DNA of 45,484 bases from Nitrosomonas sp. (lineage in GTDB: Bacteria > Pseudomonadota > Gammaproteobacteria > Burkholderiales > Nitrosomonadaceae). The notes below the pieces were generated by a model. It did not search any database. It was given only the letters and a program-made list of their open reading frames with translations, and was not told where the DNA came from. This document shows, piece by piece, positions 1 to 9,630 of the stretch. The stretch lies in the NCBI RefSeq assembly GCF_019752415.1, contig NZ_JAIEME010000042.1, positions 1 through 45,484 of the forward strand, written 5' to 3'. Within the stretch, counting starts at the first letter, position 1. Each line of letters starts with the position of its first letter. Both the position numbers and the translations under genes were made by a program.

Positions 1-345
1 CCGGCTGACAATTTCGCCTTCCGGTTTATGATACAGCAGGACCTTGGGCAAACTTTCTTCCAGATTGAGACGGATCACACGCTTGCCGATGCGTACGAGA
101 TCATGCGCGCCGACCCGGTCGCCTACCACAGCAGTTTTGCCGTTGATACTGACTGCGCCGGAAGCAATTAACACTTCCATTTCCCGCCGTGAACCCAATC
201 CCTTTTGTGCCAGAAGTTTCTGTAATTTGAAAGTGGGTGTTGCCGGTGCGCTGGGAAGCGCTGGTGTTTGTTCTGCTTCATCAGTTTGTATTTGTATAAC
301 GGGTACTTTTTTCTTTATTGGCCTGATGGGCCTGTTTACTTTCAT
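1..345 (-). CDS. rluB: 23S rRNA pseudouridine synthase, RluB/RsuA family (partial, C-terminus beyond window)
   Basis: Read on the minus strand from an ATG at 345, the frame stays open to the window edge and gives 115 residues. A basic, Pro-rich tail of about 35 residues leads into an S4 RNA-binding domain (KLQKLLAQKGLGSRREME, then a stretch ending INGKTAVVGDRV), followed by the linker and the LLYHKPEGEIVSR motif that opens the catalytic domain of RluB/RsuA-type synthases. Enzymes of this family isomerise one uridine in large- or small-subunit rRNA. The catalytic Asp lies beyond the edge, so the target (RluB, RluE, RluF or RsuA type) cannot be fixed. RluB is favoured because of the extended basic N-terminus. 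It reads away from the RTX gene, in the same direction, and is separated from it by 215 bp. Confidence 0.85.
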   Translation of the reverse strand, partial: MKVNRPIRPIKKKVPVIQIQTDEAEQTPALPSAPATPTFKLQKLLAQKGLGSRREMEVLIASGAVSINGKTAVVGDRVGAHDLVRIGKRVIRLNLEESLPKVLLYHKPEGEIVSR

Positions 346-503
346 GAATGCTTAAATCCGGGAAGTGTGCTGACGAAAAAAACTACTTGATGAAACGTGA
401 GTGGAAGGATTTTAAACCATTTAGCGTTTAATTATGAATTTATCAATCGCTACTTTGTAAATTCTGTCACAGAGATAGATAACATCTGGTGCGTCAAAGT
501 GAA

Positions 504-526
504 TACTCGCTTGGCAAGCGCGAGTA
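504..526. terminator. Possible hairpin terminator between the RTX gene and rluB
   Basis: TACTCGC and GCGAGTA face each other around a CTTGGCAAG-type inner stem with a 2-nt bulge, giving about 9-10 base pairs. The hairpin lies 35 bp past the stop codon of the giant RTX gene on the minus strand. A clear T-tract is missing on that strand; a short AATTTTA follows on the plus strand. It may therefore stabilise an mRNA end rather than terminate strongly. Confidence 0.4.
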
Positions 527-560
527 ATTTTATGATCAGAGATTGAATTTATTATGCTTA

Positions 561-3500
561 CTAAAATATCAGATTGCCTGCTACCAGACCGGTACCATCA
601 TTATGGGTCACGATACCGAGAACCTGGACATCCGAAGCAACAATCGTATCATCGCCGCCGGATCCAGCGGTATACAGTACGATCGCTGATTGTGTGGTAG
701 AAAAGTTCATGACGAATAGACATTCTTCACCCGTTGCGATTCCGGTGAAGTCGATTTCTTCTCCTAACTCAGAAATTAACCCGGCTAGCCCGGAAGTAGT
801 ATATGCAGCTAACGCAATCTCAATTTCGGCATCGGACAGCACGATTGCTTCCTGATCAGTACCGCCAACAATGGCTTGATTTCCCAAATCAGCACCATCA
901 CTCGTTGCATAATCCAAGATCCCATCGCTGTCATCATTCAGTAGTGTTTTTAAAGTTCCAGTGATCTGAAACAGGTCATCGGTAGCGTCGTTAGCATTGG
1001 CATCAAATTGGGTTATTGCGTCAGCGCCGCTATTCGCGCCGGCCGCCGCACCATCTGAAGCGGAACTGTAAATCACTGTCTGCCGGGTATTATCGTTTGC
1101 ACTGCTACCCAAAGTAATTGTATCCGCGCCGGTATTGCCTGTGATGCTGTCATTGCCGGCGCCACTGGTGATACTGTCATTGCCGGCGCCGCCGATGACC
1201 GTATCGTCGCCAGTGGCTCCAGCAAGTGTATCGTTACCGGCACCTCCGGTGATGCTGTCATTGCCAGTGCCGCCATTAATTGTGAAGGTACCATCCGTTT
1301 CTGCGCTGCCAATGAATGTCAGCACGCCGGAATTGGCGGCATTCGTGAGTGTCAACGTTGAACTGGATGCAACCAGAATATCTTTCGTAGTGATAGTGAC
1401 CGCGGTATTTGTATTGGCAAGTGTGATGGTTTCAATATTTCTGATGTTGTCGAAGTCATTGGACGTAGTAAATGCTGTATTTCCGGTTAAGGCGACTGTA
1501 TCTGTACCCGAGCTTCCATCTACAACATCTGAGCTGGTTAAACCGGTGGCAGCGGCAAATGTGAAGGTTTCGTTACCTGTGCCGCCGGTAATCGTGTCGT
1601 TACCTTGGCCCGCTGTGATGGCATTGTTTCCCGCGCCACCGTCAATGATGTCATTACCTGCTCCCCCTGTAATAACGTCTGCTGCCCCACCGCCGGTAAT
1701 ATTGAAAGTGCCATTTGTTTCTGCGCTCCCATTAAACGTTAAGATGCCCGTGGTCAGTGTCGTTGCTTGAATTGTTAAGGTGGCCCCGGCTGCGACCAAA
1801 ATATCTTGGGTGGTAATCGCGACATTTGTCGTGGTATGCGTGAACGAGATGACCTCGATATTGCTGACATTGTCAAAATTGGTCGCAGTAACCGCTGTAG
1901 TGCCGGTCAGGGAAATTGTGTCGATCCCAGTTCCGCCATCCACTGTGTCTGCCGTAGTTAAGCCCGTGCTTGCCGCAAATGTCAGTGTGTCATCACCGCC
2001 ACCACCGGCGATGACGTCTGTACCGGTGCCGCAAGTAATACTGTCATCGTTATTGCCGCCGGTAATTGTGTCATTAGCAGCTGCGCTACTGGTAAGATTA
2101 AAATCGCCATCTGTTTCTGCGGCGCCGTTAAAAGTTAGTCCGCCGGTAGTCGCAGTGGATAACGTCAGCGTGGCACCCGCAGCAACCAAGCTATCCTTAG
2201 TTGTAATCGAGACAGCCGTGGTCGTGTTTGCTAATGTAATGACTTCAATATTAGAGACATTATCGAAATCGGTGGCTGCGGTAAAAGCGGTATTCCCAGT
2301 CAGAGCAATCGTATCCGATCCTGCGCCACCCTCCACAGTATCTCCACTGGTTAAGCCAGAAACAGCAGCAAAAGTAAATGTGTCATTACCAGTACCCCCG
2401 GTCAGTGTGTCATTCCCCAAGCCAGCGGTAATACTGTCATTACCGATTCCACCGGTAATGGTGTCATTTCCAGAGCCACCGGTAATAGTATCGTTACTTG
2501 TCCCCCCGGTGATATTGAACGCACCGTTGGTTTCTGCGGCGCCATTAAATGTCAGTATTCCCGCATTTGCCGCATTGGATAATGTCAGCGTGGCAGCTGC
2601 CGCTACCAGCGCATCCACTGTAGTAATGGCAATCGCCGTGTTGGTCATGCTGGGTAGTGTAATGACTTCGATGTTACTCACATTATTGAACTGAGTCGCA
2701 GTAACCGCTGTGGTGCCGGTCAATGTCACCGTATCCGTCCCGGTGCCGCCGTTGACTGTATCGGTAGTCAATCCTGTTCCTGCGACAAAGGTAAACGTAT
2801 CATCGCCAGCCCCGCCCGTAATGCTATCGATACCTGTGCCGCCCGTGATATTGAATTTACCATTTGTTTCTGTACTGCCAATAAATGTCAGCACACCTGA
2901 ATTGGCCGCATTCGATAGCGTCAAAGTAGCGCCTGCTGCTACCAAAGTATCTTGCGTAGTAATTGCAACCGTCGTATTTGTATTGGCGATTGTAATGACT
3001 TCGATATTGCTAACATTGTTAAAGTTAGTTGCAGCAATCGCTGTGTTACTAGTTAGTGCGACCGTATCCGTGCCAGCACCGCCGTTTACCGTGTCGGCAC
3101 TGGTCAAACCAGTGCCGGCAACAAAAGTAAACGTATCTTCACCAGCGCCTGTGGTGATGCTGCTTGTGCTCGTGCCCGTGGTTATATTGAATTTCCCCGT
3201 GGTATTGGCATTCGCCCCAGTCAATGTTGTTCCGGTAAATCCAGTGATCGTCACAGTATCGCCATCCGCTACGCCTGAAATTGCTAGATTGGATGCGCCG
3301 GCAGCGATGGCGATTCCATCGTCAACCGTATTATCCGCCACGGTAACGCCGATTGTGCCACTGGTCGGGTTTGAAACAGTCATATCTCCAACCAGGTTCG
3401 TGACATTGATTGTGCCAGCCGCAGCACCGCTCGAGGTAATGGTTAGGCCAATGTTATTGGTTAAAGCGGCCGCGTTGATATTTACGGTATCGGATGCCGC

Positions 3501-6068
3501 GCCAGCGGCCACATTCACTGATGTCGCAGCGGTTCCTGTTGTAATACTGATTCCGTTATCCGCTGCATTGGCTGTGGTTACTGCCAGCGTTCCGCTCAGA
3601 TTGGAGGCAACCATATCGCCGACCAAGCCAGTGACTATCAGCGCCGAAGCGCTTGCTGCTGCTATGGTGAGTTCTGTATTCTGCGCCAGCGCCGTCGCAT
3701 TTATTGTGACGGTGTCCGTGGCATTATTCGCAGTCAGATTCAGCGCGGCTGAACCGGTTGTCAGTGTGCGGGCGTTGGTCGTGTCATCACCCAATTCATA
3801 GGTTTCAATATTGGATAAGGCCGTCACTGCACCATCACCGCTAATGGTGATTTTTTCCCCGCTAACTCCGGTGCCCGCCGCCGTGACAGTGCCTGTGAAA
3901 TTCTGATTTTGTGATGCTGATAAGGTGACCAATGCCCCCGACGTCAATGTCAGCACTTCTACATTGGTTATGGTGCCGCCGCTAACATTTGCACCGGTAT
4001 TCAAGCTGAGAACATCGTCCACTGTATTATCACCCGTGACGGTGCCAGTATAGGTCAGTGTACCTAGGCTAAAAGTGATCGCATCGGTTGTCGAGCTGGC
4101 GGTAACATTCGTGCTCGCACTAGCAACGGTTATAGTGCGCGCGTTCGTTGAGTCATCGCCCACAGTGTAATTTTCCACATCTGTTAATGTTGTGATGGCA
4201 CCATCACTGATAATCGTGATTTTCTCACCATTTGCGCCCGTGCCAGCCGCCGTGATTGTGCCGGTAAAAAGTTGATTCTGTGAGGCTGACATGGTTACGT
4301 CATTGGTTCCGGTAACACCTGTCGCATCAAAGGCCAAATTAGGAAAATTGATTACAATCGCCGAGGTAATATTGGAGCCATCTTGTACGCTCAATGTGTT
4401 GGTGCCTGAACTTCCATCCAGGATAACCGTGGTCATTACTAGAGGCGTCCAGGTTGCCGCAGTGGAAATCGACAAGATGTCATTTGCCGAAGTGCCTGAA
4501 AACGCAGTCGCGCTGGTTGCTAAATAGGACTGGACAGTGGTTGGAGTCGAAGTGCCTCCGGCACCACCACCAGTTGATGGTGCCGGAGGCAGTGGCAATG
4601 GATCAGGCAATCCGTCACCGGTTACATCACCCACCGTGGTGCCAGCTATCGTGATTGCGTCGTTTAAAGTTGATCCTGTTGTGCTACTGACTGTACTCTC
4701 GATATTTCCTGTGGCAGAACCGGATTTCATCGTTGATTCAATGTGTTCGGATACAATCTGAACAGCGGCAATGCTGGACAGTATTTTTGATTTGTCAGAA
4801 CTGCTTGTAGAAGCATTAACAACTGCTTCGTTTAAATTAGCAATGGCCTGTGAAGCATCGGCTGCCAAAGCGCCAATTTTGAATAACATGGAATTATTAG
4901 CGCCTGATAATTCGGTAGTTTCCTGAATGATCTGTGCGATGGTATTGTCGGCAGTCAAATCAATTAAACCGGTATTACTTACATTACTCGCTAGTGATGC
5001 AGCGAGTGCTTCATAGGTTAAATCAATAGCTGCAGCTTCATTCGTTAGAACGCCTGCGCCACGCAGTAATGCCCCGGTCTGACTGATGAGAATACTTACC
5101 TTAACAGCTGCAGTATGAATGGCTAAAGCAATATTTGATTCAGTTCTGCCAGTATCTGTTCGGCTGGTTTCAAAAATGGGATCAAAGTGAAGCAAATCGA
5201 CACCGGGATGTAAACCCAGCGATGCCAGCACCTTTACGGTGGCATCTGTCACGGTCATGCCATTAATTTGCGTTAACTTGTCAATGAGTGTGGTTAGCGG
5301 AGTAATGACTGTCGAACCTGGAGGGGCCATCATGCTTCCGGTGAATGCTACTCCAGTGGAAATGTCGATTCCGCCGGATACAATTAGTTGACCAAAACCA
5401 TTCACCCCAGGTAAAACAAAATTGCCCAATGTATCCGACGTGGTACTGGATTCATTGCTGTTGTGAATCCCATCACCATTTAGATCTGAGAATATAATCG
5501 CATCCTTGATATAACCATCGATTATTTTTCCACTCACACCCGATTCTAAAACCGCTTTCACTGAGGAAACGCTATCGGTATCTGCAGTAACATCTGCAGT
5601 GATATGCTGTAAAACAGTCAGACTCGTGGCTGATCCGCCCTGATCAATTGAATAGTAAGCAGCTACTTCGACTTTGTTATTAAATTGCTGAGCTGCGACA
5701 CCCCAATGCGTATTGTCGGTATCGATCGATGCCAGTGCTGTGGCCGCCCAGTGAATGATTTCCCCACGGCTTTCCCCAACATCCAGCATTTTCTCTATTT
5801 CTACGGCGGCCCATGTCTTATCTTCCTGGCTTACTAGGGCCCCGACTGTATTTTCTACAAACTGATGGGCAAACGCACTATTGGAAAGCGTGTCAGAATA
5901 GAGTGACTGTTTGAAAACATCTGTTTGCGCAAGATTATTGGCCAGTTCTTTAACAGAACTGCCAGTATTGTTAATAAAAGCAACGAATTCATTTAAATAG
6001 CGTGCGCCTGGCGCCGCACGGAACATCGCTTCAACTGTTTGAACCACTTCCAGTTGTTTGTCATCCAT
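561..6068 (-). CDS. Giant RTX / S-layer-like calcium-binding repeat protein (1835 aa)
   Basis: The start is the ATG at 6068, preceded by GAGGAA at good spacing; a TTG four codons upstream is in frame but lies inside that ribosome-binding site. There is no N-terminal signal peptide. Residues 1-170 are helical, resembling the DUF4214-like starts of bacterial S-layer/RTX proteins. Around residue 200 is an EF-hand-like loop (DLNGDGIHNSNE). The middle is Thr/Ala-rich beta repeats, including two copies of a SASQNQxFTGT unit. The last 750 residues hold five tandem modules, each opening with F(N/D)N(V/I)xNIE(V/T)I and most carrying GGxGND nonapeptides that bind Ca2+ in RTX proteins. The C-terminus is acidic and hydrophobic, as in type I secreted proteins. 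Probably a secreted surface-layer or adhesin protein. No secretion genes are in the window. The exact function is unknown. Confidence 0.85.
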   Translation of the reverse strand: MDDKQLEVVQTVEAMFRAAPGARYLNEFVAFINNTGSSVKELANNLAQTDVFKQSLYSDTLSNSAFAHQFVENTVGALVSQEDKTWAAVEIEKMLDVGESRGEIIHWAATALASIDTDNTHWGVAAQQFNNKVEVAAYYSIDQGGSATSLTVLQHITADVTADTDSVSSVKAVLESGVSGKIIDGYIKDAIIFSDLNGDGIHNSNESSTTSDTLGNFVLPGVNGFGQLIVSGGIDISTGVAFTGSMMAPPGSTVITPLTTLIDKLTQINGMTVTDATVKVLASLGLHPGVDLLHFDPIFETSRTDTGRTESNIALAIHTAAVKVSILISQTGALLRGAGVLTNEAAAIDLTYEALAASLASNVSNTGLIDLTADNTIAQIIQETTELSGANNSMLFKIGALAADASQAIANLNEAVVNASTSSSDKSKILSSIAAVQIVSEHIESTMKSGSATGNIESTVSSTTGSTLNDAITIAGTTVGDVTGDGLPDPLPLPPAPSTGGGAGGTSTPTTVQSYLATSATAFSGTSANDILSISTAATWTPLVMTTVILDGSSGTNTLSVQDGSNITSAIVINFPNLAFDATGVTGTNDVTMSASQNQLFTGTITAAGTGANGEKITIISDGAITTLTDVENYTVGDDSTNARTITVASASTNVTASSTTDAITFSLGTLTYTGTVTGDNTVDDVLSLNTGANVSGGTITNVEVLTLTSGALVTLSASQNQNFTGTVTAAGTGVSGEKITISGDGAVTALSNIETYELGDDTTNARTLTTGSAALNLTANNATDTVTINATALAQNTELTIAAASASALIVTGLVGDMVASNLSGTLAVTTANAADNGISITTGTAATSVNVAAGAASDTVNINAAALTNNIGLTITSSGAAAGTINVTNLVGDMTVSNPTSGTIGVTVADNTVDDGIAIAAGASNLAISGVADGDTVTITGFTGTTLTGANANTTGKFNITTGTSTSSITTGAGEDTFTFVAGTGLTSADTVNGGAGTDTVALTSNTAIAATNFNNVSNIEVITIANTNTTVAITTQDTLVAAGATLTLSNAANSGVLTFIGSTETNGKFNITGGTGIDSITGGAGDDTFTFVAGTGLTTDTVNGGTGTDTVTLTGTTAVTATQFNNVSNIEVITLPSMTNTAIAITTVDALVAAAATLTLSNAANAGILTFNGAAETNGAFNITGGTSNDTITGGSGNDTITGGIGNDSITAGLGNDTLTGGTGNDTFTFAAVSGLTSGDTVEGGAGSDTIALTGNTAFTAATDFDNVSNIEVITLANTTTAVSITTKDSLVAAGATLTLSTATTGGLTFNGAAETDGDFNLTSSAAANDTITGGNNDDSITCGTGTDVIAGGGGDDTLTFAASTGLTTADTVDGGTGIDTISLTGTTAVTATNFDNVSNIEVISFTHTTTNVAITTQDILVAAGATLTIQATTLTTGILTFNGSAETNGTFNITGGGAADVITGGAGNDIIDGGAGNNAITAGQGNDTITGGTGNETFTFAAATGLTSSDVVDGSSGTDTVALTGNTAFTTSNDFDNIRNIETITLANTNTAVTITTKDILVASSSTLTLTNAANSGVLTFIGSAETDGTFTINGGTGNDSITGGAGNDTLAGATGDDTVIGGAGNDSITSGAGNDSITGNTGADTITLGSSANDNTRQTVIYSSASDGAAAGANSGADAITQFDANANDATDDLFQITGTLKTLLNDDSDGILDYATSDGADLGNQAIVGGTDQEAIVLSDAEIEIALAAYTTSGLAGLISELGEEIDFTGIATGEECLFVMNFSTTQSAIVLYTAGSGGDDTIVASDVQVLGIVTHNDGTGLVAGNLIF

Positions 6069-6208
6069 GGTATTCCTCAAATTTACTTAGGCAGCATCGA
6101 TGATGCCACGTAATTAATTGATTCTACCGAATGGATAGGTAAATGAATTACCAGAATAAGGTAAATAAATTACCGTATATCGTTATTATATATAAGTAAT
6201 AATTCACT

Positions 6209-6535
6209 TTAGAAAGGTAATTTGATACCTGGCGGCAAGCCCAATCCGCTGCTCAGTTCCGCCATTTTTTCCTGGGTGGTGGATTCCACACGGCGTACAG
6301 CATCATTAAAAGCTGCGGCGACAAGGTCTTCCAGCATTTCTTTGTCATCGCCGACAAGACTGTCGTCAATGCTGATTCTTTTGACATCATGACGGCAAGT
6401 CATGACGACCTTGACCATGCCCGCCCCAGATTGACCTTCCACCTCGATGGTGGCGAGATTTTCCTGCATTTGCCGCATGTTTTCCTGCACCATTTGTGCT
6501 TGTTTCATCATGTTTCCCAGATTACCTTTCATCAT
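6209..6535 (-). CDS. ybaB: YbaB/EbfC-family nucleoid-associated protein
   Basis: This 108-residue protein has the family layout: a Met/Gln-rich helix ([21 protein letters not shown]), a central beta sheet ([17 protein letters not shown]) and a C-terminal helix and tail ending [12 protein letters not shown]. Members form tweezer-like dimers that bind DNA across the nucleoid. GGAG lies 6 nt before the first ATG. The gene overlaps the 3' end of dnaX by 14 bp, the conserved dnaX-ybaB arrangement. The recR gene that often follows is absent here; the giant RTX gene lies downstream instead, after about 140 AT-rich bases. Confidence 0.95.
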   Translation of the reverse strand: MMKGNLGNMMKQAQMVQENMRQMQENLATIEVEGQSGAGMVKVVMTCRHDVKRISIDDSLVGDDKEMLEDLVAAAFNDAVRRVESTTQEKMAELSSGLGLPPGIKLPF

Positions 6536-8150
6536 TACTATCTCCTTTATTTGGAATGGATTTAATAGAAGGAACGATTAGTTTTGCATCAAATTGCTCG
6601 ATCAATTCTTGCACAATCGGGTCTTTTTCAATTGCTGCAATGGCTTGTTCCTGTTTTTCTTCTTCTTCACGTTGTTGCAGTGCCACGGGTGTCAATCCTG
6701 TCAGACTGCCAACGGAAAAATTAAGCACGACAGGTTTGCCAAAATAACTATTTAATTCTGTCCGGATTTTATCCTGATATTTCTTTTCCAGCAGGTGCTT
6801 ATGCACATCCGGCACATATAGCTCTATTTTTTCCGTTGAAAGAACTCTGGCTTCGCTATGCTGTGCCAGCATTTTAGCCATCCCAGTTAATTTTAATTGC
6901 TGAGTCAATTTTGGCCAATCCAGACCGGATAAATCTACACGGATATTGTCAGGTAAGGGCTGCGCAATCTGCTCAGGCTCCGCTCGCTGCGTAGTATCCG
7001 CTTTATTGGTTGGCTTGGTATCCATTGATACAACATGCCGCAGTTGATTATTTGCTGAAAGATCATCCGGCATGAAAGTCAACAAGCGCATCAGCGTCAT
7101 GGTAAAACCGGCATATTCATCCGGTGCCAAACCTAGATCACTGCGTCCATGCAATGTAATCTGATAAAACAACTGAATGTCATCGGGCGAAAACGTTTTT
7201 GCCAATGTAAAGATACGTGCATATTCCGGTGTATCTTCACTGATAGCTTGTGGAACGGTTTGTGCCAGTGCGAGGCGGTGCAGTAAAGCTGCCAAATCCT
7301 GCAAGACTGAATCAAAAGAAAGGCATTGTGCTTCCATTTCATCGGCCAATGACAATAATTTTAAACCCTTCTTCTGTACCAGCGCTTCCAGCAGATCAAA
7401 AAGATAGCCTTGATCAATGCTACCCAGCATATCCCGCACACCGGCTTCCGCAACACTTCCTTCACCGAAGGCAATGGCTTGATCCAGTAGACTTAAAGCA
7501 TCGCGCATACTGCCTTGAGCCGCACGGGAAATTAATTGCAGCGATGGGATGTCACATTGGATTTTTTCTTGCGCCAAAATTCTTTTAAGGTACTCGGCAA
7601 TTTGTGTTTGCGGAATTTGCTTCAGATTGAATTGCAAACAACGGGACAAAACAGTGATCGGTATTTTTTGCGGATCGGTTGTTGCCAATACAAATTTAAC
7701 GTGGGCGGGCGGTTCTTCCAATGTTTTCAACATAGCGTTGAAAGCTGATTTGGAAAGCATATGAACTTCATCAATGATATAAATCTTGTAGCGCGCGCTG
7801 GTAGGGGCATACAGCGTATTTTCCAGTAATTCACGCATATTATCGACCTGCGTGTTGGAGGCTGCATCCAACTCAATAAGATCAATAAAACTGCCAGAAT
7901 CAATTTGCAGGCATGCCGGACAAGTACCGCACGGAGTTGCGGTTATGCCCGCTTCACAGTTGAGCGATTTGGCTAGAATACGGGCGATGGTTGTTTTGCC
8001 AACGCCGCGCGTGCCGGTCAGCAAATAAGCATGGTGCAGTCTGTTTTGCTCAAGCGCGTTGCTCAGAGCCTTGACCACATGCTCTTGTCCGGTTAATTCC
8101 GAGAAACTTCTTGGGCGCCATTTACGCGCAAGGACTTGTGTTTGAGACAC
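6522..8150 (-). CDS. dnaX: DNA polymerase III subunits gamma and tau
   Basis: A 542-residue clamp-loader ATPase. The start [16 protein letters not shown] matches the family but uses GTG and has no obvious Shine-Dalgarno sequence. Walker A is GTRGVGKT (46-53). The zinc module uses C65, C74, C77 and C80. Walker B is IIDEVH (about 125-130), followed by the SRC sensor motif (VLSRCLQF). The C-terminal third is variable, as expected for tau regions that contact DnaB and the alpha subunit. It is shorter than the 643-residue E. coli tau, and I found no clear A-AAA-AAG slippery site for making a separate gamma, so one product may serve. The 3' end overlaps ybaB, and the SRP RNA gene lies just upstream on the same strand. 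Confidence 0.97.
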   Translation of the reverse strand: MSQTQVLARKWRPRSFSELTGQEHVVKALSNALEQNRLHHAYLLTGTRGVGKTTIARILAKSLNCEAGITATPCGTCPACLQIDSGSFIDLIELDAASNTQVDNMRELLENTLYAPTSARYKIYIIDEVHMLSKSAFNAMLKTLEEPPAHVKFVLATTDPQKIPITVLSRCLQFNLKQIPQTQIAEYLKRILAQEKIQCDIPSLQLISRAAQGSMRDALSLLDQAIAFGEGSVAEAGVRDMLGSIDQGYLFDLLEALVQKKGLKLLSLADEMEAQCLSFDSVLQDLAALLHRLALAQTVPQAISEDTPEYARIFTLAKTFSPDDIQLFYQITLHGRSDLGLAPDEYAGFTMTLMRLLTFMPDDLSANNQLRHVVSMDTKPTNKADTTQRAEPEQIAQPLPDNIRVDLSGLDWPKLTQQLKLTGMAKMLAQHSEARVLSTEKIELYVPDVHKHLLEKKYQDKIRTELNSYFGKPVVLNFSVGSLTGLTPVALQQREEEEKQEQAIAAIEKDPIVQELIEQFDAKLIVPSIKSIPNKGDSNDER

Positions 8151-8226
8151 GTTTTTTGATTGAATTGGAAAAGCGAATTTAACCGATTAATCCAATAAAT
8201 AGTCCGAAAATATAGAAAAATCGATT

Positions 8227-8243
8227 CCAACGATATGTGTTGG
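8227..8243 (-). terminator. Weak hairpin terminator after 4.5S RNA
   Basis: Immediately 3' of the SRP RNA on the minus strand, CCAAC and GTTGG can pair around a 7-nt loop, and TTTTT begins 6 nt later. The stem is only 5 bp, so some transcription may read on into dnaX. Confidence 0.35.
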
Positions 8244-8245
8244 GT

Positions 8246-8341
8246 GGCGAGCCAGACCCCCGGCACTCGCAATAAACAGCTGTGGCTGCTTCCTTCCGGA
8301 CCTGACCAGATTCACCATCTTGCAATGCGGGGAGGCCCGCC
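8246..8341 (-). ncRNA. ffs: Small signal recognition particle RNA (4.5S RNA)
   Basis: The minus strand carries the diagnostic SRP domain IV: GGTCAGGTCCGGAAGGAAGC, with the GGAA tetraloop closing a hairpin and symmetrical internal loops on both arms. The 5' end GGCGGGCC pairs with GGCTCGCC at the 3' end, and the inner arms (CTCCCC with GGGGG; GCA with TGC) extend the rod. The size is about 96 nt, the compact bacterial type without an Alu domain. It binds Ffh and directs signal-sequence-bearing ribosomes to FtsY at the membrane. Ends are set from the terminal helix and may differ by a few bases. Confidence 0.95.
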
Positions 8342-8364
8342 ATAAAACTTATCAAAGTGGCGGG

Positions 8365-8394
8365 AGTATACCAGTAGATGATTGATTACTTCAA
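8365..8394 (-). promoter_or_regulatory. Sigma-70-type promoter for 4.5S RNA
   Basis: On the minus strand TTGAAG (8394-8389) is followed after 18 bp by TATACT (8370-8365), with TG just ahead of the -10 box. Transcription should begin about 7 nt later. This leaves a 5' leader of roughly 15 nt before the mature RNA, as expected for a precursor trimmed by RNase P. Confidence 0.6.
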
Positions 8395-8504
8395 TTCGAT
8401 TACTGAATAATGTGTGTTAGGAAAGTTGCGCGAGAAGATGGAAATCTCTGCGCATAAATGATCCTGGCCATATTTTGAAATTAATTTATTATGCAAAATA
8501 GTTA

Positions 8505-8582
8505 TTTACACCAAGTAATCAAAGAATCTATCTCAAAATGGCTTCTCTTGGCTGCGCTACCATTCTTGGATTTCTTTCTAGA
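8505..8582. repeat. Degenerate solo arm of the MITE found at 9342-9507
   Basis: The stretch AATCTATCTCAAAATGGCTT followed by a GGCTGCGCTACCATTCTTGGA region and TTTCTAG aligns base by base, with scattered changes, to the right arm of the intact element at 9342-9507. No matching left arm is visible. The rest of the 440-bp space between the SRP promoter and the next gene shows only the hairpin at 8711-8738. Confidence 0.4.
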
Positions 8583-8710
8583 GTGAAGGGGTATTTGTGC
8601 CAATTTATTCCTTTACATAAGAAATTGGTTACAACACTGGTGGATGGTCTATCAACGCAGTGATAAAAAGAAAACTATCAACACAGAATAGTGTGGATTT
8701 TTTGACTAGA

Positions 8711-8738
8711 ACAATCACCGGCATCAACCGGTGATTGT
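8711..8738. terminator. Strong hairpin downstream of the small secreted protein gene
   Basis: ACAATCACCGG and CCGGTGATTGT form a perfect 11-bp stem around a 6-nt loop, starting 47 bp past the stop codon of the minus-strand gene at 8785-9171. A T-rich stretch follows on the plus strand but not on the minus strand. It may therefore be a 3' stabilising hairpin or a weak bidirectional terminator. Confidence 0.5.
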
Positions 8739-8784
8739 GTTTGTGGAATTTTTGTGCAGAAAATATGAATTCTTTTCTGTCAAA

Positions 8785-9171
8785 TCACAGTTGATGATTT
8801 GAGTTAATGGCTGCTTTATTGACGCGTTGATTAGACTCTGCTGCCATTCTTTTGTGGAGATCCGCATTACTCAGGTTTTCTTGCAAAGCCTTTTCGTATT
8901 CGCGAATATTGGCAGTCGTGTGTGACAGAAGATCCTGGCCTTGACGTCCGTAATAATAAGGATGTGCCTCATAGTCCGCGAGTATTGCCCGGTTCTCTTG
9001 TAGCTTTGTTTTGGCGTCATTAGCCAGATTTTCGTACTGTCTTGCTACCGCATCATGGTCGCCACTAACGGCATCGGTTGGGGAAGCGCTAGCTGAACTG
9101 ATTTGTGCAAAGAAGATCAGTGAAATAAACGCAAGCAGTGGTAGTTGTGATGAGAGTTTTAGTGCTTTCAT
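8785..9171 (-). CDS. Small secreted/periplasmic protein of unknown function
   Basis: A 128-residue protein with a clear Sec signal peptide: Lys-containing start, hydrophobic core LPLLAFISLIFFAQ, cleavage likely after SSASA near residue 30. The mature part is about 98 residues of mostly helical, charged sequence with a central YEAHPYYYGRQGQDLLSH motif and a heptad-like pattern before and after it. There are no cysteines. I have the impression that similar short proteins with the HPYYYGRQGQDL motif occur in Nitrosomonas-like genomes, but no function is known to me. GGAGG lies 9 nt before the ATG. It stands alone between a strong hairpin and the MITE. Confidence 0.75.
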   Translation of the reverse strand: MKALKLSSQLPLLAFISLIFFAQISSASASPTDAVSGDHDAVARQYENLANDAKTKLQENRAILADYEAHPYYYGRQGQDLLSHTTANIREYEKALQENLSNADLHKRMAAESNQRVNKAAINSNHQL

Positions 9172-9341
9172 GGTAAGTATCCTCCAGATAATTATTTAAC
9201 CAACGATGCCATCTTAACTTCACTAACGCACTGTGTATATTGGGGAAACCCTTGTTTTTTACTAAAGGAAACCATTAAATAGAGATTACTCTGACTGGTT
9301 TGGCTGGTACAATCAAGCAGAGCGTGCTCATCAAAGTATTG

Positions 9342-9507
9342 CTAGGAGGCTGTCCGAGAATAGAGGGTCTACTGCAGAAAAGCTATTTTGGTCATATTTT
9401 CCGATTATTCTCGTTAAATAGAATAACTATTCGCCTCAAATAAACGAAAAATCTGTCTAAAAATAGCTTTCCCTCGCTACGATCACTATTCTCGGACAGC
9501 CTCCTAG
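9342..9507. mobile_element. 166-bp MITE with 22-bp perfect inverted ends
   Basis: Both ends carry the same 22-bp sequence in opposite orientation (CTAGGAGGCTGTCCGAGAAT then AG). The outermost CTAG can be read as a 4-bp target duplication, leaving GAGGCTGTCC as the element terminus. Internal arms also pair (AAAGCTATTTT with AAAAATAGCTTT), so the whole element can fold into a long hairpin. There is no open reading frame of note. It is probably a non-autonomous derivative of a DDE insertion sequence whose transposase is not in this window. Confidence 0.75.
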
Positions 9508-9630
9508 GCGCACCGATGCGATCAAACGCTCAAAATCAATTTATTTCTTTAGATTTCCTTAACACATGAATTTATTTTTGGATCTTGATTTACCATCAGA
9601 TTGGCTTGTTGGAGCGAGCTGCTTCGCATC

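Noticed and set aside
1130..2520. Regularly repeated short DNA motifs that might suggest a CRISPR array
   Set aside because: The units are degenerate, in frame, and encode GGxGND calcium-binding repeats; there are no constant repeats with unique spacers.
1135..3801. Long plus-strand open frames (up to 363 codons) opposite the RTX gene
   Set aside because: They arise because the Thr/Ala/Gly/Asn-rich repeats of the minus-strand gene rarely create stops on the other strand. The products are Val/Pro/Ser repeats with no ribosome-binding sites or known domains.
6522..8150. Programmed frameshift in dnaX for making gamma
   Set aside because: I looked for an A-AAA-AAG type slippery run in the coding strand and found none in a suitable position.
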